Assembly (NCBI GenBank): GCA_005879535.1
Contig: VBKI01000082.1
Location: forward strand, 15,747 to 79,746
Direction: 5' to 3'
From: Deltaproteobacteria bacterium
GTDB taxonomy: Bacteria; Myxococcota; Myxococcia; Myxococcales; 40CM-4-68-19
Length of the DNA stretch: 64,000 nucleotides
Position numbers and translations under genes: made by a program. The notes under the pieces are model-generated. The model was not told where the DNA came from. It was given only the letters and a program-made list of their open reading frames with translations, and did no database searches. Below are positions 32,403 to 41,430 of this stretch, one piece after another; positions within the stretch are counted from its first letter, which is position 1; every line of letters begins with the position of its first letter.

Positions 32403-33506
32403 ATGTTGCTGGCGCTCAGACGCCGTTTCGGAGTGCGCGGCGCGGCGGCGCTCCTGGTCGGTGCCGCATTCTTGATCACGCGGGCGTTGGCCATCGGCTT
32501 CACCCACGCGGGCGCCGCGACCATGTCTCCCGAGAAGCGCCTGGTCTGGAAGTACGCGCCGGGAAGTCTCCGGCCGGAGGCGCCTCCGCGATTCCTCGAG
32601 CCGCTGCAGCGCTGGGACGCGGACTTCTATGCCCACCTCGCGCTGCGCGGGTATCCGCCTCCCGATCGTCCACGGCCGCTCTATGGGCTGGGCTTCTTGC
32701 CGCTCTATCCGCTCATCGTCCGCGCGGGAATGCAGGTGACGGGCAACGTATACTGGGCGGCGTTCGCCGTCTCGAACCTGTGCGCGCTGCTCGCCGCGAT
32801 GCTGCTCGTCGAGCTGGGCGCGATGCGCCGGCGGGCGGACGGCATCCGCGCGGCGGTGCTCTTTCTCGCCGCGCCAGGGGCGAACTTTCTTTCCTACCCG
32901 TATTCGGAGCCGCTGTTCGCCTTCGCGCTCGCCGCGGGAATGCTCGCGGCGCGCAGCGGAGCACTCGCAACCGCCGCCGCCGCCGGCGCCGCCGCCTCGG
33001 CAACGCGCCCGACCGGCCTTGCCGTCGCGGTGGCGCTGGCGTCCGTCCCCCGCCCGCGGCAGCTCGTCGCCGCGGCGCTGGCCACGGGAGGACTGGTGGC
33101 GTACGCGCTCTGGTGCGCGCGGGAATACGGAGATGCCCTCGCGTTCCTGCACATCCAGGCCTCGCACAAGCGCGTGCTCTCGCTCTTCGGACCGGTGCGC
33201 GCGCTGTTCGCGTTCAATGTGGATCCCGATTACTACCTGGTGACCATCGCGGGAATCACAGTCGCCGTCCTGATGGTGCGGCGGACGCCGGCGTGGGCGT
33301 GGCTCACCGCATGGTTCCTCCTGCTCCTCCCGATGGCCACCGGAACGCTGCAGGCGATGGTCCGCTACGAGTCGACCAATCTGCCACTGATCTGCGGAGT
33401 GCCTGCGGTGCTGCGCGGGCGCTGGTTCTGGCGCGCGACAGCCGTCTCATTGGCGCTGATGTGCGTCGAGGCGCTGCTGTACGGACAAGGCCACGCGCAT
33501 TACTAA
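32403..33506 (+). CDS. PIG-V-like membrane mannosyltransferase family protein
   Basis: This is 367 residues with eight or more hydrophobic segments. Conserved-looking motifs are LQRWDADFYAHLALRGY, LGFLPLYPLIVR and FLSYPYSEPLFAFALA; the WDA..Y and PLYP pattern is that of GPI mannosyltransferase II (PIG-V) relatives in bacteria. Members are GT-C enzymes that use polyprenyl-phosphate sugars; the acceptor here is unknown. The gene begins one base after the tolB stop, so it may be part of the tol transcript, and it overlaps the end of the convergent Omp85 gene by 4 bp. Confidence 0.75.
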   Translation: MLLALRRRFGVRGAAALLVGAAFLITRALAIGFTHAGAATMSPEKRLVWKYAPGSLRPEAPPRFLEPLQRWDADFYAHLALRGYPPPDRPRPLYGLGFLPLYPLIVRAGMQVTGNVYWAAFAVSNLCALLAAMLLVELGAMRRRADGIRAAVLFLAAPGANFLSYPYSEPLFAFALAAGMLAARSGALATAAAAGAAASATRPTGLAVAVALASVPRPRQLVAAALATGGLVAYALWCAREYGDALAFLHIQASHKRVLSLFGPVRALFAFNVDPDYYLVTIAGITVAVLMVRRTPAWAWLTAWFLLLLPMATGTLQAMVRYESTNLPLICGVPAVLRGRWFWRATAVSLALMCVEALLYGQGHAHY

Positions 33507-36500
33507 ATCGGTTCAATCGAGAAGTAGGGCCCCCAGGCGGGCTCGCCCAGGACGGCGTCCGGCGAGAGATTGAAGCCGATGTCGATTGCCATGCGTCCGA
33601 TGGGCGTCAGCCAGCGCAGGCCGGTTCCCACGGCGTGGCGCAGCACGAAGTAACGGCGGCCGGTTTCGTCGCGGCCGAAGAGGTTGACCGGGGTGCGCCA
33701 GAGGTTTCCTGCGTCCCAGAACATCGCGAGCTCGAATGATTGCGTGAACGGGAGCCTCAGCTCGGCGCTGAAGGCGACGAACTGGTCCCCGCCATCGCTC
33801 GTGCCGCCCGCGGCGAGCAGCTGTGCCTTCGGAGTGCAGGCGAGGTCGGTGAGCGTCGCTTCACAGGCACGCACCTGCGCGTGGAGCTGGTCGATCAGGT
33901 CCTGTGGCTGCAGACCGTCCTCGTGAAACCCGCGCAACGAAGTCGCGCCGCCGAGATAGAAGCGGCGGTCTCCGGGCGTGCGCGACTGGTCGTCGAGCTG
34001 GAACACGCGTCCACCGCGCGCGGAGAGGACGATGCTCGCCAACGAGGGCAGCGGCACGTACGCGGCGAGCAATCCCTGCACCTTGAAGAGGTTGACGTGG
34101 ACGATGTGGCGGCCCTCGTCCGTGTCATTCGCCGTCTCGATGCCGGTGAAGGATCGTTGGTAGTCGCCGCCGAGCTGAAGCAGGATTCCAGATCGGGGCC
34201 GGGCGGGATCATCACGCAGGTCGAGCAGCGCCATGGGACGCAGCGACCCGAAGAGCATCGTGCCCGGCGGAAGGCGGAAGATCCGTTGGTCGATTCCGGC
34301 CAGCACGTCTTCGATCGATCGCGCTCCGACGGTCAGCTCCTGGTATCCGACCTCGTAGACAATTCCGGCGGTCACCGGCCGGCGCCGCGTCAGGTCGACG
34401 CTCGCCTGCGCGGAGAACTTCGTCAGATCGTACGAAGTGCGCAGGGCGCGCTCGTGGATCAGATCGAGGCCCGCGCGGAGCTCATTCGTCAGCGGGTAGA
34501 GCCGGGGAGCCGAGATGCCGACGTCGATCACGCGTTCGATCGGGATTCCTGCGGGATACTTGATTCGCGTCTCGTACTGGGACACGTCAGTACACGCGGA
34601 CACTTTGGGCGGGTTATCGGGGTCGTCGAGCGGACAGACGCGCTCGGTGGGAAAGCGCGTGAAAGGAAAGTCCGCCTTCACCACGGCCGTGAAGGTGAGG
34701 TTTCGCCCCAGGATGTTGCCCTGCGTCCACTGCGCGCTGGCGCGCGGGCCGTCGGCGAGCGAGAATCCGATGCTCGCCTGGAAGTCGCGAGTCGGCCGCT
34801 CGCGGAGCTGGACCTGCAGCGTCTTCTCGCCCTCCGCCACCTCTGGATTTCGCGGCGTCAGCGTCGCGGAGAAGAAGAGGCCTGTACGCAGCAGCGCCTG
34901 CTGCCCCCGATCGATCGCCTCCGGAGTGAGGACGTCTCCCTGCTTGAGGCCGACCAGGTCGAGCACCAGTCCTTCCACCGTCCGGCGATGACCGATCACC
35001 TCGACGTACCCGACGCGAACGACGGGCCCGGGCTGGATGCGGTAGCGGACGTCGACGCGTGAGGCGCCGTCCGGCGTATCCTCAAAGTCCTCCTCGTCCT
35101 CGACGCGGGCGTACAGATGGCCGCGCCGGGTGAAGATCTGGGTCAGCGCGGCGCGCCCCTCCTCGGCTTGCAGATAGCTGAAGGGCCGGTCCTTGCGCAG
35201 GACGATGGCGGCATCGAGCTCCGCGGCGGAGACGTCTCCGCCGCCCTCGACGAGGATGCGGCCGACCCGGGTTTGCTCCCCCTCCTTGATCGGAATCGTG
35301 ACATCGATCCGGGCTGGATTGCCGGCGATGGGATCGAGCTTCGGGGGCCCGGCGCGGACGGAGAGGTATCCCTGCGACTTGTAGAGGTCCTCGATCTGCT
35401 TGATGGCGCGGGCGTAGACAATCGGATCGAACACCGCTTCCGGATCGACGGTCGTACGCGGCGCGTGCGGCCCGCGGACGGTGCCCATCACGCCCATGCT
35501 TTCGACCAGCGCGGGATCGGCTCCCGCCACCGGATCGCGGACGAGATTGTCTCGCAGCAGCAGCAGGATTCGCTCGCGAAGCTGGGCGGTGGGAATCGCC
35601 CGGTTCCCTGTGAAGGCCAGGCGCTCGACGCGCACCTGCGGCCCTTCGTCGATGGCGAAAACCACCTCTTCGGTGCCGTCGCGCGCCACCATGCCGCGCT
35701 CGGCGATCTTGGCGCGCAGGAAGCCCGCGCTGACGTAGAAGCGGCGCAGGCGCCCCGCCATCTCCTGCGCCGACTGGGCATCGAGCGGGTCCTCGGAATC
35801 GAGGGCGAGGTGCGCGGCGAGAACGTCGTCCGGAAAGGCGCGGTTTCCCCGCAGGTGAAAGCGGACCAGCGGCCCAGCCGCAACCGGAATCACGAGGCGC
35901 GCGGAGCGATCGCCCATCTCTTCGACCCGCGCCGGGTCGACGCGCGCTCGAAGCCGTCCCGCCCTGCGATACCGGTCGCGGACCCGTCGGATCGCTTCGT
36001 CCAGGAACCCGAGGTTCAGTACGTCGCCGCGATCGAGGCGGAGCGCCGCCAGCAGCTGGTCGCGGTCGAGGCCGGGATCGCCGTCGAACCGCACTTCGGA
36101 GATGCGCGTCGCCGATCCTTCCTCGATGCGCAGCTCGAGCGCGACGCCGCCGGGAGCCGGTTTGCGCACCGGTGTCACGCTCGCGTGCCGGTACCCGATG
36201 CGGAAGTACGCAGCCTGGATCGCCTCCACCGCCGTCCCCACCTGTTCCGGCTGGAACTCGGCGTTGACTTGAAGGTTCGCGTTCTGGATGAGGACGCTCT
36301 CGGCGAGCGCGCTGTGGCCAGGGAACGTCACCGCGATGAGCTTCTCGACGGGCGCAAGCACGAACACGAGCCGGATGCGGCCGTCCCCCATCGGTTCTGC
36401 GTACGCAGCGACGCGGGAGAACCGCGCGCTCGCATGCAGGGCGCGCACCGCATCGCGCACGTCACGCGCGTCGAGGACTTGCCCGGGCTGCACCTCCACC

Positions 36501-36610
36501 AACGCGCGCACCGATTCCGCGTCGGCGCCCTCGTAGGCAATCTCGCCGACGCGCGGCGGTTCCGACAAGGCGGCCTGTGCGAGGAGCAGCGCGAGGAGGG
36601 CTGCGATCAC
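33503..36610 (-). CDS. Omp85-family outer-membrane assembly protein with seven POTRA domains (TamA/BamA-like)
   Basis: This is 1035 residues from GTG 36610. After a signal peptide there are seven POTRA-like units starting near residues 20, 90, 167, 248, 326, 447 and 531; clear starts are RISEVRFDG, RVERLAFTGN, RVGRILVEGGGDV and RVGYVEVIGHRRT. The fifth is longer than the rest. The 16-strand barrel region begins at about 608 and contains YLGGATSLRGFHEDG, the family's RGF motif, and ends in FNLSPD...YFSIEPI. Proteobacterial TamA usually has three POTRAs and BamA five. It starts directly at the stop of the TamB-like gene (TAG then GTG), so a Tam-type function is favoured. Confidence 0.9.
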   Translation of the reverse strand: MIAALLALLLAQAALSEPPRVGEIAYEGADAESVRALVEVQPGQVLDARDVRDAVRALHASARFSRVAAYAEPMGDGRIRLVFVLAPVEKLIAVTFPGHSALAESVLIQNANLQVNAEFQPEQVGTAVEAIQAAYFRIGYRHASVTPVRKPAPGGVALELRIEEGSATRISEVRFDGDPGLDRDQLLAALRLDRGDVLNLGFLDEAIRRVRDRYRRAGRLRARVDPARVEEMGDRSARLVIPVAAGPLVRFHLRGNRAFPDDVLAAHLALDSEDPLDAQSAQEMAGRLRRFYVSAGFLRAKIAERGMVARDGTEEVVFAIDEGPQVRVERLAFTGNRAIPTAQLRERILLLLRDNLVRDPVAGADPALVESMGVMGTVRGPHAPRTTVDPEAVFDPIVYARAIKQIEDLYKSQGYLSVRAGPPKLDPIAGNPARIDVTIPIKEGEQTRVGRILVEGGGDVSAAELDAAIVLRKDRPFSYLQAEEGRAALTQIFTRRGHLYARVEDEEDFEDTPDGASRVDVRYRIQPGPVVRVGYVEVIGHRRTVEGLVLDLVGLKQGDVLTPEAIDRGQQALLRTGLFFSATLTPRNPEVAEGEKTLQVQLRERPTRDFQASIGFSLADGPRASAQWTQGNILGRNLTFTAVVKADFPFTRFPTERVCPLDDPDNPPKVSACTDVSQYETRIKYPAGIPIERVIDVGISAPRLYPLTNELRAGLDLIHERALRTSYDLTKFSAQASVDLTRRRPVTAGIVYEVGYQELTVGARSIEDVLAGIDQRIFRLPPGTMLFGSLRPMALLDLRDDPARPRSGILLQLGGDYQRSFTGIETANDTDEGRHIVHVNLFKVQGLLAAYVPLPSLASIVLSARGGRVFQLDDQSRTPGDRRFYLGGATSLRGFHEDGLQPQDLIDQLHAQVRACEATLTDLACTPKAQLLAAGGTSDGGDQFVAFSAELRLPFTQSFELAMFWDAGNLWRTPVNLFGRDETGRRYFVLRHAVGTGLRWLTPIGRMAIDIGFNLSPDAVLGEPAWGPYFSIEPI

Positions 36611-39600
36611 CTACTCCCCCTCCCACTTCAGATGCAGGTCGATGCCGAAGTCGGTGCCGACGCCGCTGGTGATGTGCTCGTTGTCGAGCTGCAAGCGGGT
36701 GGAGAGGGCGTCCGACAGCTGGTAGCTGATTACACCGCGGTACCTCCGCGTGGTCAGTCCTTCCAGCACCCGGAGATCGAGGCGCTCGCTGATCAGGTGC
36801 GATTGGAAGCGCGCCATCGGTTCCAGGCGGTTCGTCGCCACGGAGAAGTCGCTGGCGAAATCGATGTTCGGGTTGCGCAGGATCGCGTTCTTGGGGATGA
36901 AGCGGCGCACTTCCTCGGAGAAGCCGGTGGCCTTGTTCAACGCCTCGATGCCGATGGCGAGGCCGGAGTCCGCCGCCGAGAACGTGCTCTGCTGCAGGTT
37001 CTGCGAGACGAAGCCGAAGGTGAGGAGGAAACCGAGGTCCGCCTCCGCCAGCGCCGGCTCGGAGCTGAGCGACGCGTGCGGTTCGCCGGGCGTCCCGAAG
37101 GCGTGGAGGCGGACCTTGTACTCCTTCACCTGTGAGCTCAGCTGGAAATCGAAGCTCGGACGGATCCGCTGGCGGTCGGTGAAGGTGAGGACGCCCTGCT
37201 CGATCTGGAAGTCATTGCCGCGGAAGGCCGCGGTGCCGTGGACGGTGTTGACGCTGCCGAGCAACCCGATGGCGCGCGACGTCCCGGTGATCTTCAGGTC
37301 GCCCTTGAGATCCGTCCGCGCCAGGTTGTTCTCTACGCGGACCCCGCGCCCAAGGTGCACGTCGAGGTCGAAGCGCACGACGATGGGACTCTTGGTGAGG
37401 ACCTTCGGGGTCGGCGGCCGGCGCGAGAAGTCGAGCAGCGACTTCTCGATCTCGACGTCCTCCGTGTACTTCATCTGCGCGAGGACGAGGTTGCCGCCCA
37501 GCACCGGCTCCAGCGGCGGCCCGAAGAGCGTCAGGTCCCCGTCGATGATTGCCCCTGCGCTTTCCTGCAGCCGGACGTTCACGTCGCTGACGTGCGCGGA
37601 CATGTCGATCTTCTTCGGAACCAGACGCTCCATCTCGATCCCGCCCGAGACGCGCGCTTCGCCGTTGTTCAGCTTCCCGGAGAGCGAGTCGATGACCAGG
37701 GCGTCCTGCGAGAAGGAGATGCTGCCGTTCAACGCGCGGGCGGCGACGGGCAGACCGCGGAGAGTGGCGGCGCCGTCCTCGATGCGGATGTTGCCGAGTA
37801 CCGTGGGGTTCTTCGCGGAACCGCCGACCACCGCCTGCACCAGGTACGTGCCGGAGGCGTGCTCGACGTCGGGCATCAACCCGGGAAGCACGCGGCCGTC
37901 GATGCTGGCCCCGAGCCGAAGGTCGAGCCTGCCGTCGCGTCCGCGCCCGCCCGAGAGCTGCGCAGTCGTGAACGGCGCCCGCAACGCGAGCCGTTCCGTC
38001 CGGATCCCTTCCGGGCCGAACGTCACCTGGGCCGGCCCGTCGTTCTCGAAGGCCAGATCGCTGCGGACGATCCGGAGCTGCGAAAGCGTCATCGTTCCCG
38101 CGCTCTCCCGCCAGCGCAAGAGCGACCCGTGCACGTCGAACGCCGCGGCCAGGGAGCCGCTCTCGATGTCGACGTCCGCAACTGTAGGGGATATCGCCTT
38201 CCAGCCGGGCCTGCCCGGTCACCCCGTGCGTGCCCACCGTCGCCTTCCAGCTCAGCGCCTTCCCGTCCAGCGTCAACGACAGGTCGCCGTCCCCGAGGTC
38301 CGCCTCGTCGGCCATGCCCTCGCTGAAGCGCAGCGAGACGTTCACCGTCGGGTGCGAGCTGACACCGCCTGCATGCGCCGTCATCCTCATGGCCCCGGAG
38401 AGCCGTGCTCGCTGCGCGAAGTCCAGGTCGGCGAGCGTGAAGTTCTCGGTTCGCCCGTCGATGTCGAGCTGCCAGCGCGGACCGAAGCGCCCCGCCACCC
38501 GCAAAGCCGCCTCCCCGTGGAGCAGCACGAGCTCGTCGATCTGCAAGCGCGGATCGCCGCCGTGGAGCGAGAGCCGCGCCATTCCGGAATTGAACGATTC
38601 TCCCCAGAGGATCAGATCGTCGAGCTCCAGCGAAGCGGTTCCCGACGGCGCGGCCACCGGCCCCTTCACGTCGATCACACCCTCGACGTGTCCGTCGACG
38701 AGGTCGGGATCCTCCACGGTGGAGAGCTCAGGCACGAGCCCCACCGCCAGGTCGACGAGGTCGTTGACGTACGCGTCGGAAAGCTCGACATGCGCGTCGA
38801 CAGGCATCGCCGAGCTGCTGAAGTCGACGGCGATGCGGCCCCGGTACGAGCTGCGATCCTTGTGCGCGTGGACGTCGGTGAAGGCGAGCCTCATCGAGGC
38901 GGTGTCGAAGGCGACCTTCGTCGTCAGGTCGCCGAGCGAGAGATCCATGAAGCGGGCGCCTTGCGCCGCCGTCCTTCCTTCGATGGCGAGCGCCTTGTAT
39001 GGCCCGCTCGCCGTGGCGGCGAGCTTCAGGACGCCGCCGGCGGGCAGCGGTCCGAAATGCCCGCGGAGATCGTCGAGCGAGAGGTCCTCGGAATGCGCCG
39101 CGAGTTGCATCCCTTTGCGGAGGTCGGTGAAGAAGGTGCTCTCCACCTGCACGTGGGAGCCGGCGCCTACCTCGATGGCCACGCCCTGGGCGACAATCTT
39201 CTCCGGATCCGCCAGCACCGTTCCGGTGAGCTTGCCTCGGGCGAACTCGAGCATCTTTCGCGCCTGCGGGCGCTTCTCGTACGTCCGGTCGAGCACCGCG
39301 AAGTCGGCGAGCTCGAGGCTGGTCTCGCCCGCGAGGCGGAACGGCGACAACGTTCCTTTCGCCTGCACGCGTCCGGTGGTGCGCAGCAGGATCCAGGCGT
39401 GCTGCAAACCGAGCTTGCGCAGCAACTCCGGGAGCTCCATGTCGCGAAGCTGAAGATCGGCGGCGAGCGGCAGCGTCGTATCTGCGAGCGACACCTCGAC
39501 CGACCCGTTCACCTGACCGCGCCCGACGGGCACCTCGAGCCGGTCGAGTCGCACCCGGGACGGAGTGAGATCGAATCGGAGATGGCCGTCGCCGGGAAAG

Positions 39601-40484
39601 AATTGGTCCAGGGCCACCGCCTTGAGCCGCAGGTCGCCTCTCAAGTGAGGGGGGCCGCGGCCGAAGGAAACCGTGGCGTCGGCGGAGATGCCCCCCTGGA
39701 TGGCGAGGGCCGAACCAGGCAGGAGCCGCGCGGCGGCGCCCTTGAGATCGTCGACGCGCACGTTCGCCGCTGCCTCGATCTGCGGCTCGCAAAGGTTCTG
39801 GAGCTTTCCCTTGACGAAGGCCGAGGCTTCGGTGCCGATCACGTCGGCGCGCCGCAGCTCGACCGTGCCCGTGCCGCGCAGATCGACCACCCCCGCCGTC
39901 CGCGAGGAGATGAGCCCCACCGTGCGCCCCGGCAGCTCGAGGGATCCGCCGCGGGTGGAGACGCTGACCGCGAGCTGCGTCCCCTGCCCTCTGACGGCGA
40001 GTGCCGCCTTGGGAATGGCGAGGTGCGTCCCGCCGGCGCGCACTTCCACGCTGGCCTTGCGTATCTTGACCCGGCCAAATTCGAACCGGTCGAGGAGGTC
40101 GGGCAGGCACTGGCCGCCCGAGGGTGGCGAAGGTCCGGCCTGATCGAGCGCGAGCTTCAGCCGGGGGTAATCGACTTCCAGCCTCTCCAACCGGACCTTC
40201 TGCAAGAGCGGCCGCACCTTGACCTGTGCGAAGACGCGGGCCACGTCGAGCTCGATCCGCCCGCCGGGATCTCCTACCCGAAGCCCTTCGATGGTCAGCT
40301 TTCCCTGCTCCGGCTCCACCGAGCAGCGCGAGACGTCGACCCTGGCGGCCGTCGCCTCCTCGATGGTCGCCACGGCGTAAGCGCAGAGATTGTTGGCGAC
40401 GAAGTCGGTGCGCAGGAAAGCCACTGCGGTGCCGGACACGACGGCGGCGGCGAGTCCGAGTGCGACGAGGATGCGGCTTAGCAC
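36611..40484 (-). pseudogene. TamB-like (DUF490) translocation protein with single-base frameshift
   Basis: The gene runs from GTG 40484, with a membrane anchor at about 5-24 (LVALGLAAAVVSGTAVAFL), through a long beta-rich AsmA/TamB body to the conserved TamB C-terminal domain (IGLLGSVNTVHGTAAFRG, LGFLLTFGFVSQ). It spans 3,874 bp, one more than a multiple of three. The reading frame changes at 38,186-38,190, where ATC CCC TAC AGT should be ATC CCC ACA GTT to stay on the protein. With one base removed the product is about 1,290 residues. The unshifted frame ends at 37212 after about 325 non-family residues. This may be a sequencing/assembly error, a true mutation or recoding. Confidence 0.88.
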
Positions 40485-40488
40485 TGGG

Positions 40489-41430
40489 TCAGCTCGGCTT
40501 CGCGAGCCCCGCCAGGTACCGGTCGATCTCCCCCAGATCCACCGGCTTGCCCTTCTCCGCGGCAGGCGCCCCCGACACTCCCCTGCGCGGTGGGGCGGCA
40601 TTCGCCGCCGGCGGATTGCCGTCCAGGGCCAGCTCGCGCGCCACCCTCTCGATCATCTGCTCGTCGATCATCGGAACCCGGGCCACGTATCCCTCGAAGA
40701 GCGCATTGTCGCACAAGGTGTTGACCACGCGAGGAGTTCCACTGGAAAAACGGTGCACCGACTGGACGGCACCCGGGGTGAACGGCATCCGCGCCGCGCC
40801 TGCCAGGCGGAGCCGGTGCTTGATGTATGCCTCGGTGCTGTCGGCGTTCAGATGGTCGAGCCGATATTTCAAAGCCACGCGCTGCGCCAGCGGCGGATCG
40901 AGCTTCAGGTTCTGCTCGATCTCGGGAAGCCCGAAGAAGATCAGGTTGAGGAGCTTGCGCTCCGGCACCTCGAGGTTGAGCAGCCCGCGGAACTCCTCCA
41001 TGAGCTCCCGCGTGGCGAGCATCTGCGCCTCGTCGATCAGCACCACCGCTTTTTTCCCCGCCTCGTAGATGCGCACCAGCCGCTGGTAGAGCTGACCGAG
41101 CAGCGTCAGCTTGTCCTCGCTGGGCGCATCGACGCCGAGCTGTAGCGCGATCCGCTTGAGCAACCATTGGGCGGTGACGCCGCTGTGGATGATGACCAGC
41201 AGCGCCGCGTCGTATTCGTTCTCCGGAAGCGAATCGAGCAGCCGGCGCGCGAGCGTCGTCTTTCCCGCGCCGATGTCGCCCACCAGGATGCCGAGCCCCT
41301 TCATCTGCGAGCAGAGGTGCGTCAGCCGGACCAGCGCCTGCGAGTGCTGGGGCGAGTTGAAGTAGAAGCGCGAGACCGGCGCGTTCGAGAAGGGCTCCTG
41401 GGCCAGCTCGTAGTAGTCGAGATAATTCAT
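40489..41430 (-). CDS. ExeA/GspA-like AAA ATPase
   Basis: This is 313 residues. It opens MNYLDYYELAQEPFSNAPVSRFYF, the family's typical start, then Walker A GDIGAGKTTL at about 49-57, Walker B AVVLIDEAQ and sensor/arginine-finger stretches (GLPEIEQNL, LAQRVALKYRL). Relatives (ExeA, MshM) load secretin or pilus machinery using ATP at the inner membrane; here no peptidoglycan-binding domain or helix follows. It lies between the TPR gene (TGATG overlap) and the TamB-like gene (4-bp gap), which suggests a shared envelope task. Confidence 0.88.
   Translation of the reverse strand: MNYLDYYELAQEPFSNAPVSRFYFNSPQHSQALVRLTHLCSQMKGLGILVGDIGAGKTTLARRLLDSLPENEYDAALLVIIHSGVTAQWLLKRIALQLGVDAPSEDKLTLLGQLYQRLVRIYEAGKKAVVLIDEAQMLATRELMEEFRGLLNLEVPERKLLNLIFFGLPEIEQNLKLDPPLAQRVALKYRLDHLNADSTEAYIKHRLRLAGAARMPFTPGAVQSVHRFSSGTPRVVNTLCDNALFEGYVARVPMIDEQMIERVARELALDGNPPAANAAPPRRGVSGAPAAEKGKPVDLGEIDRYLAGLAKPS

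Noticed and set aside
36750-40481. Plus-strand open frame of 1,243 codons, the longest in the window
   Set aside because: It lies exactly antisense to the TamB-like gene, its product is random-looking and rich in Ser/Arg/Thr, and no ribosome site or domain was found. Antisense openness is expected at this GC content.
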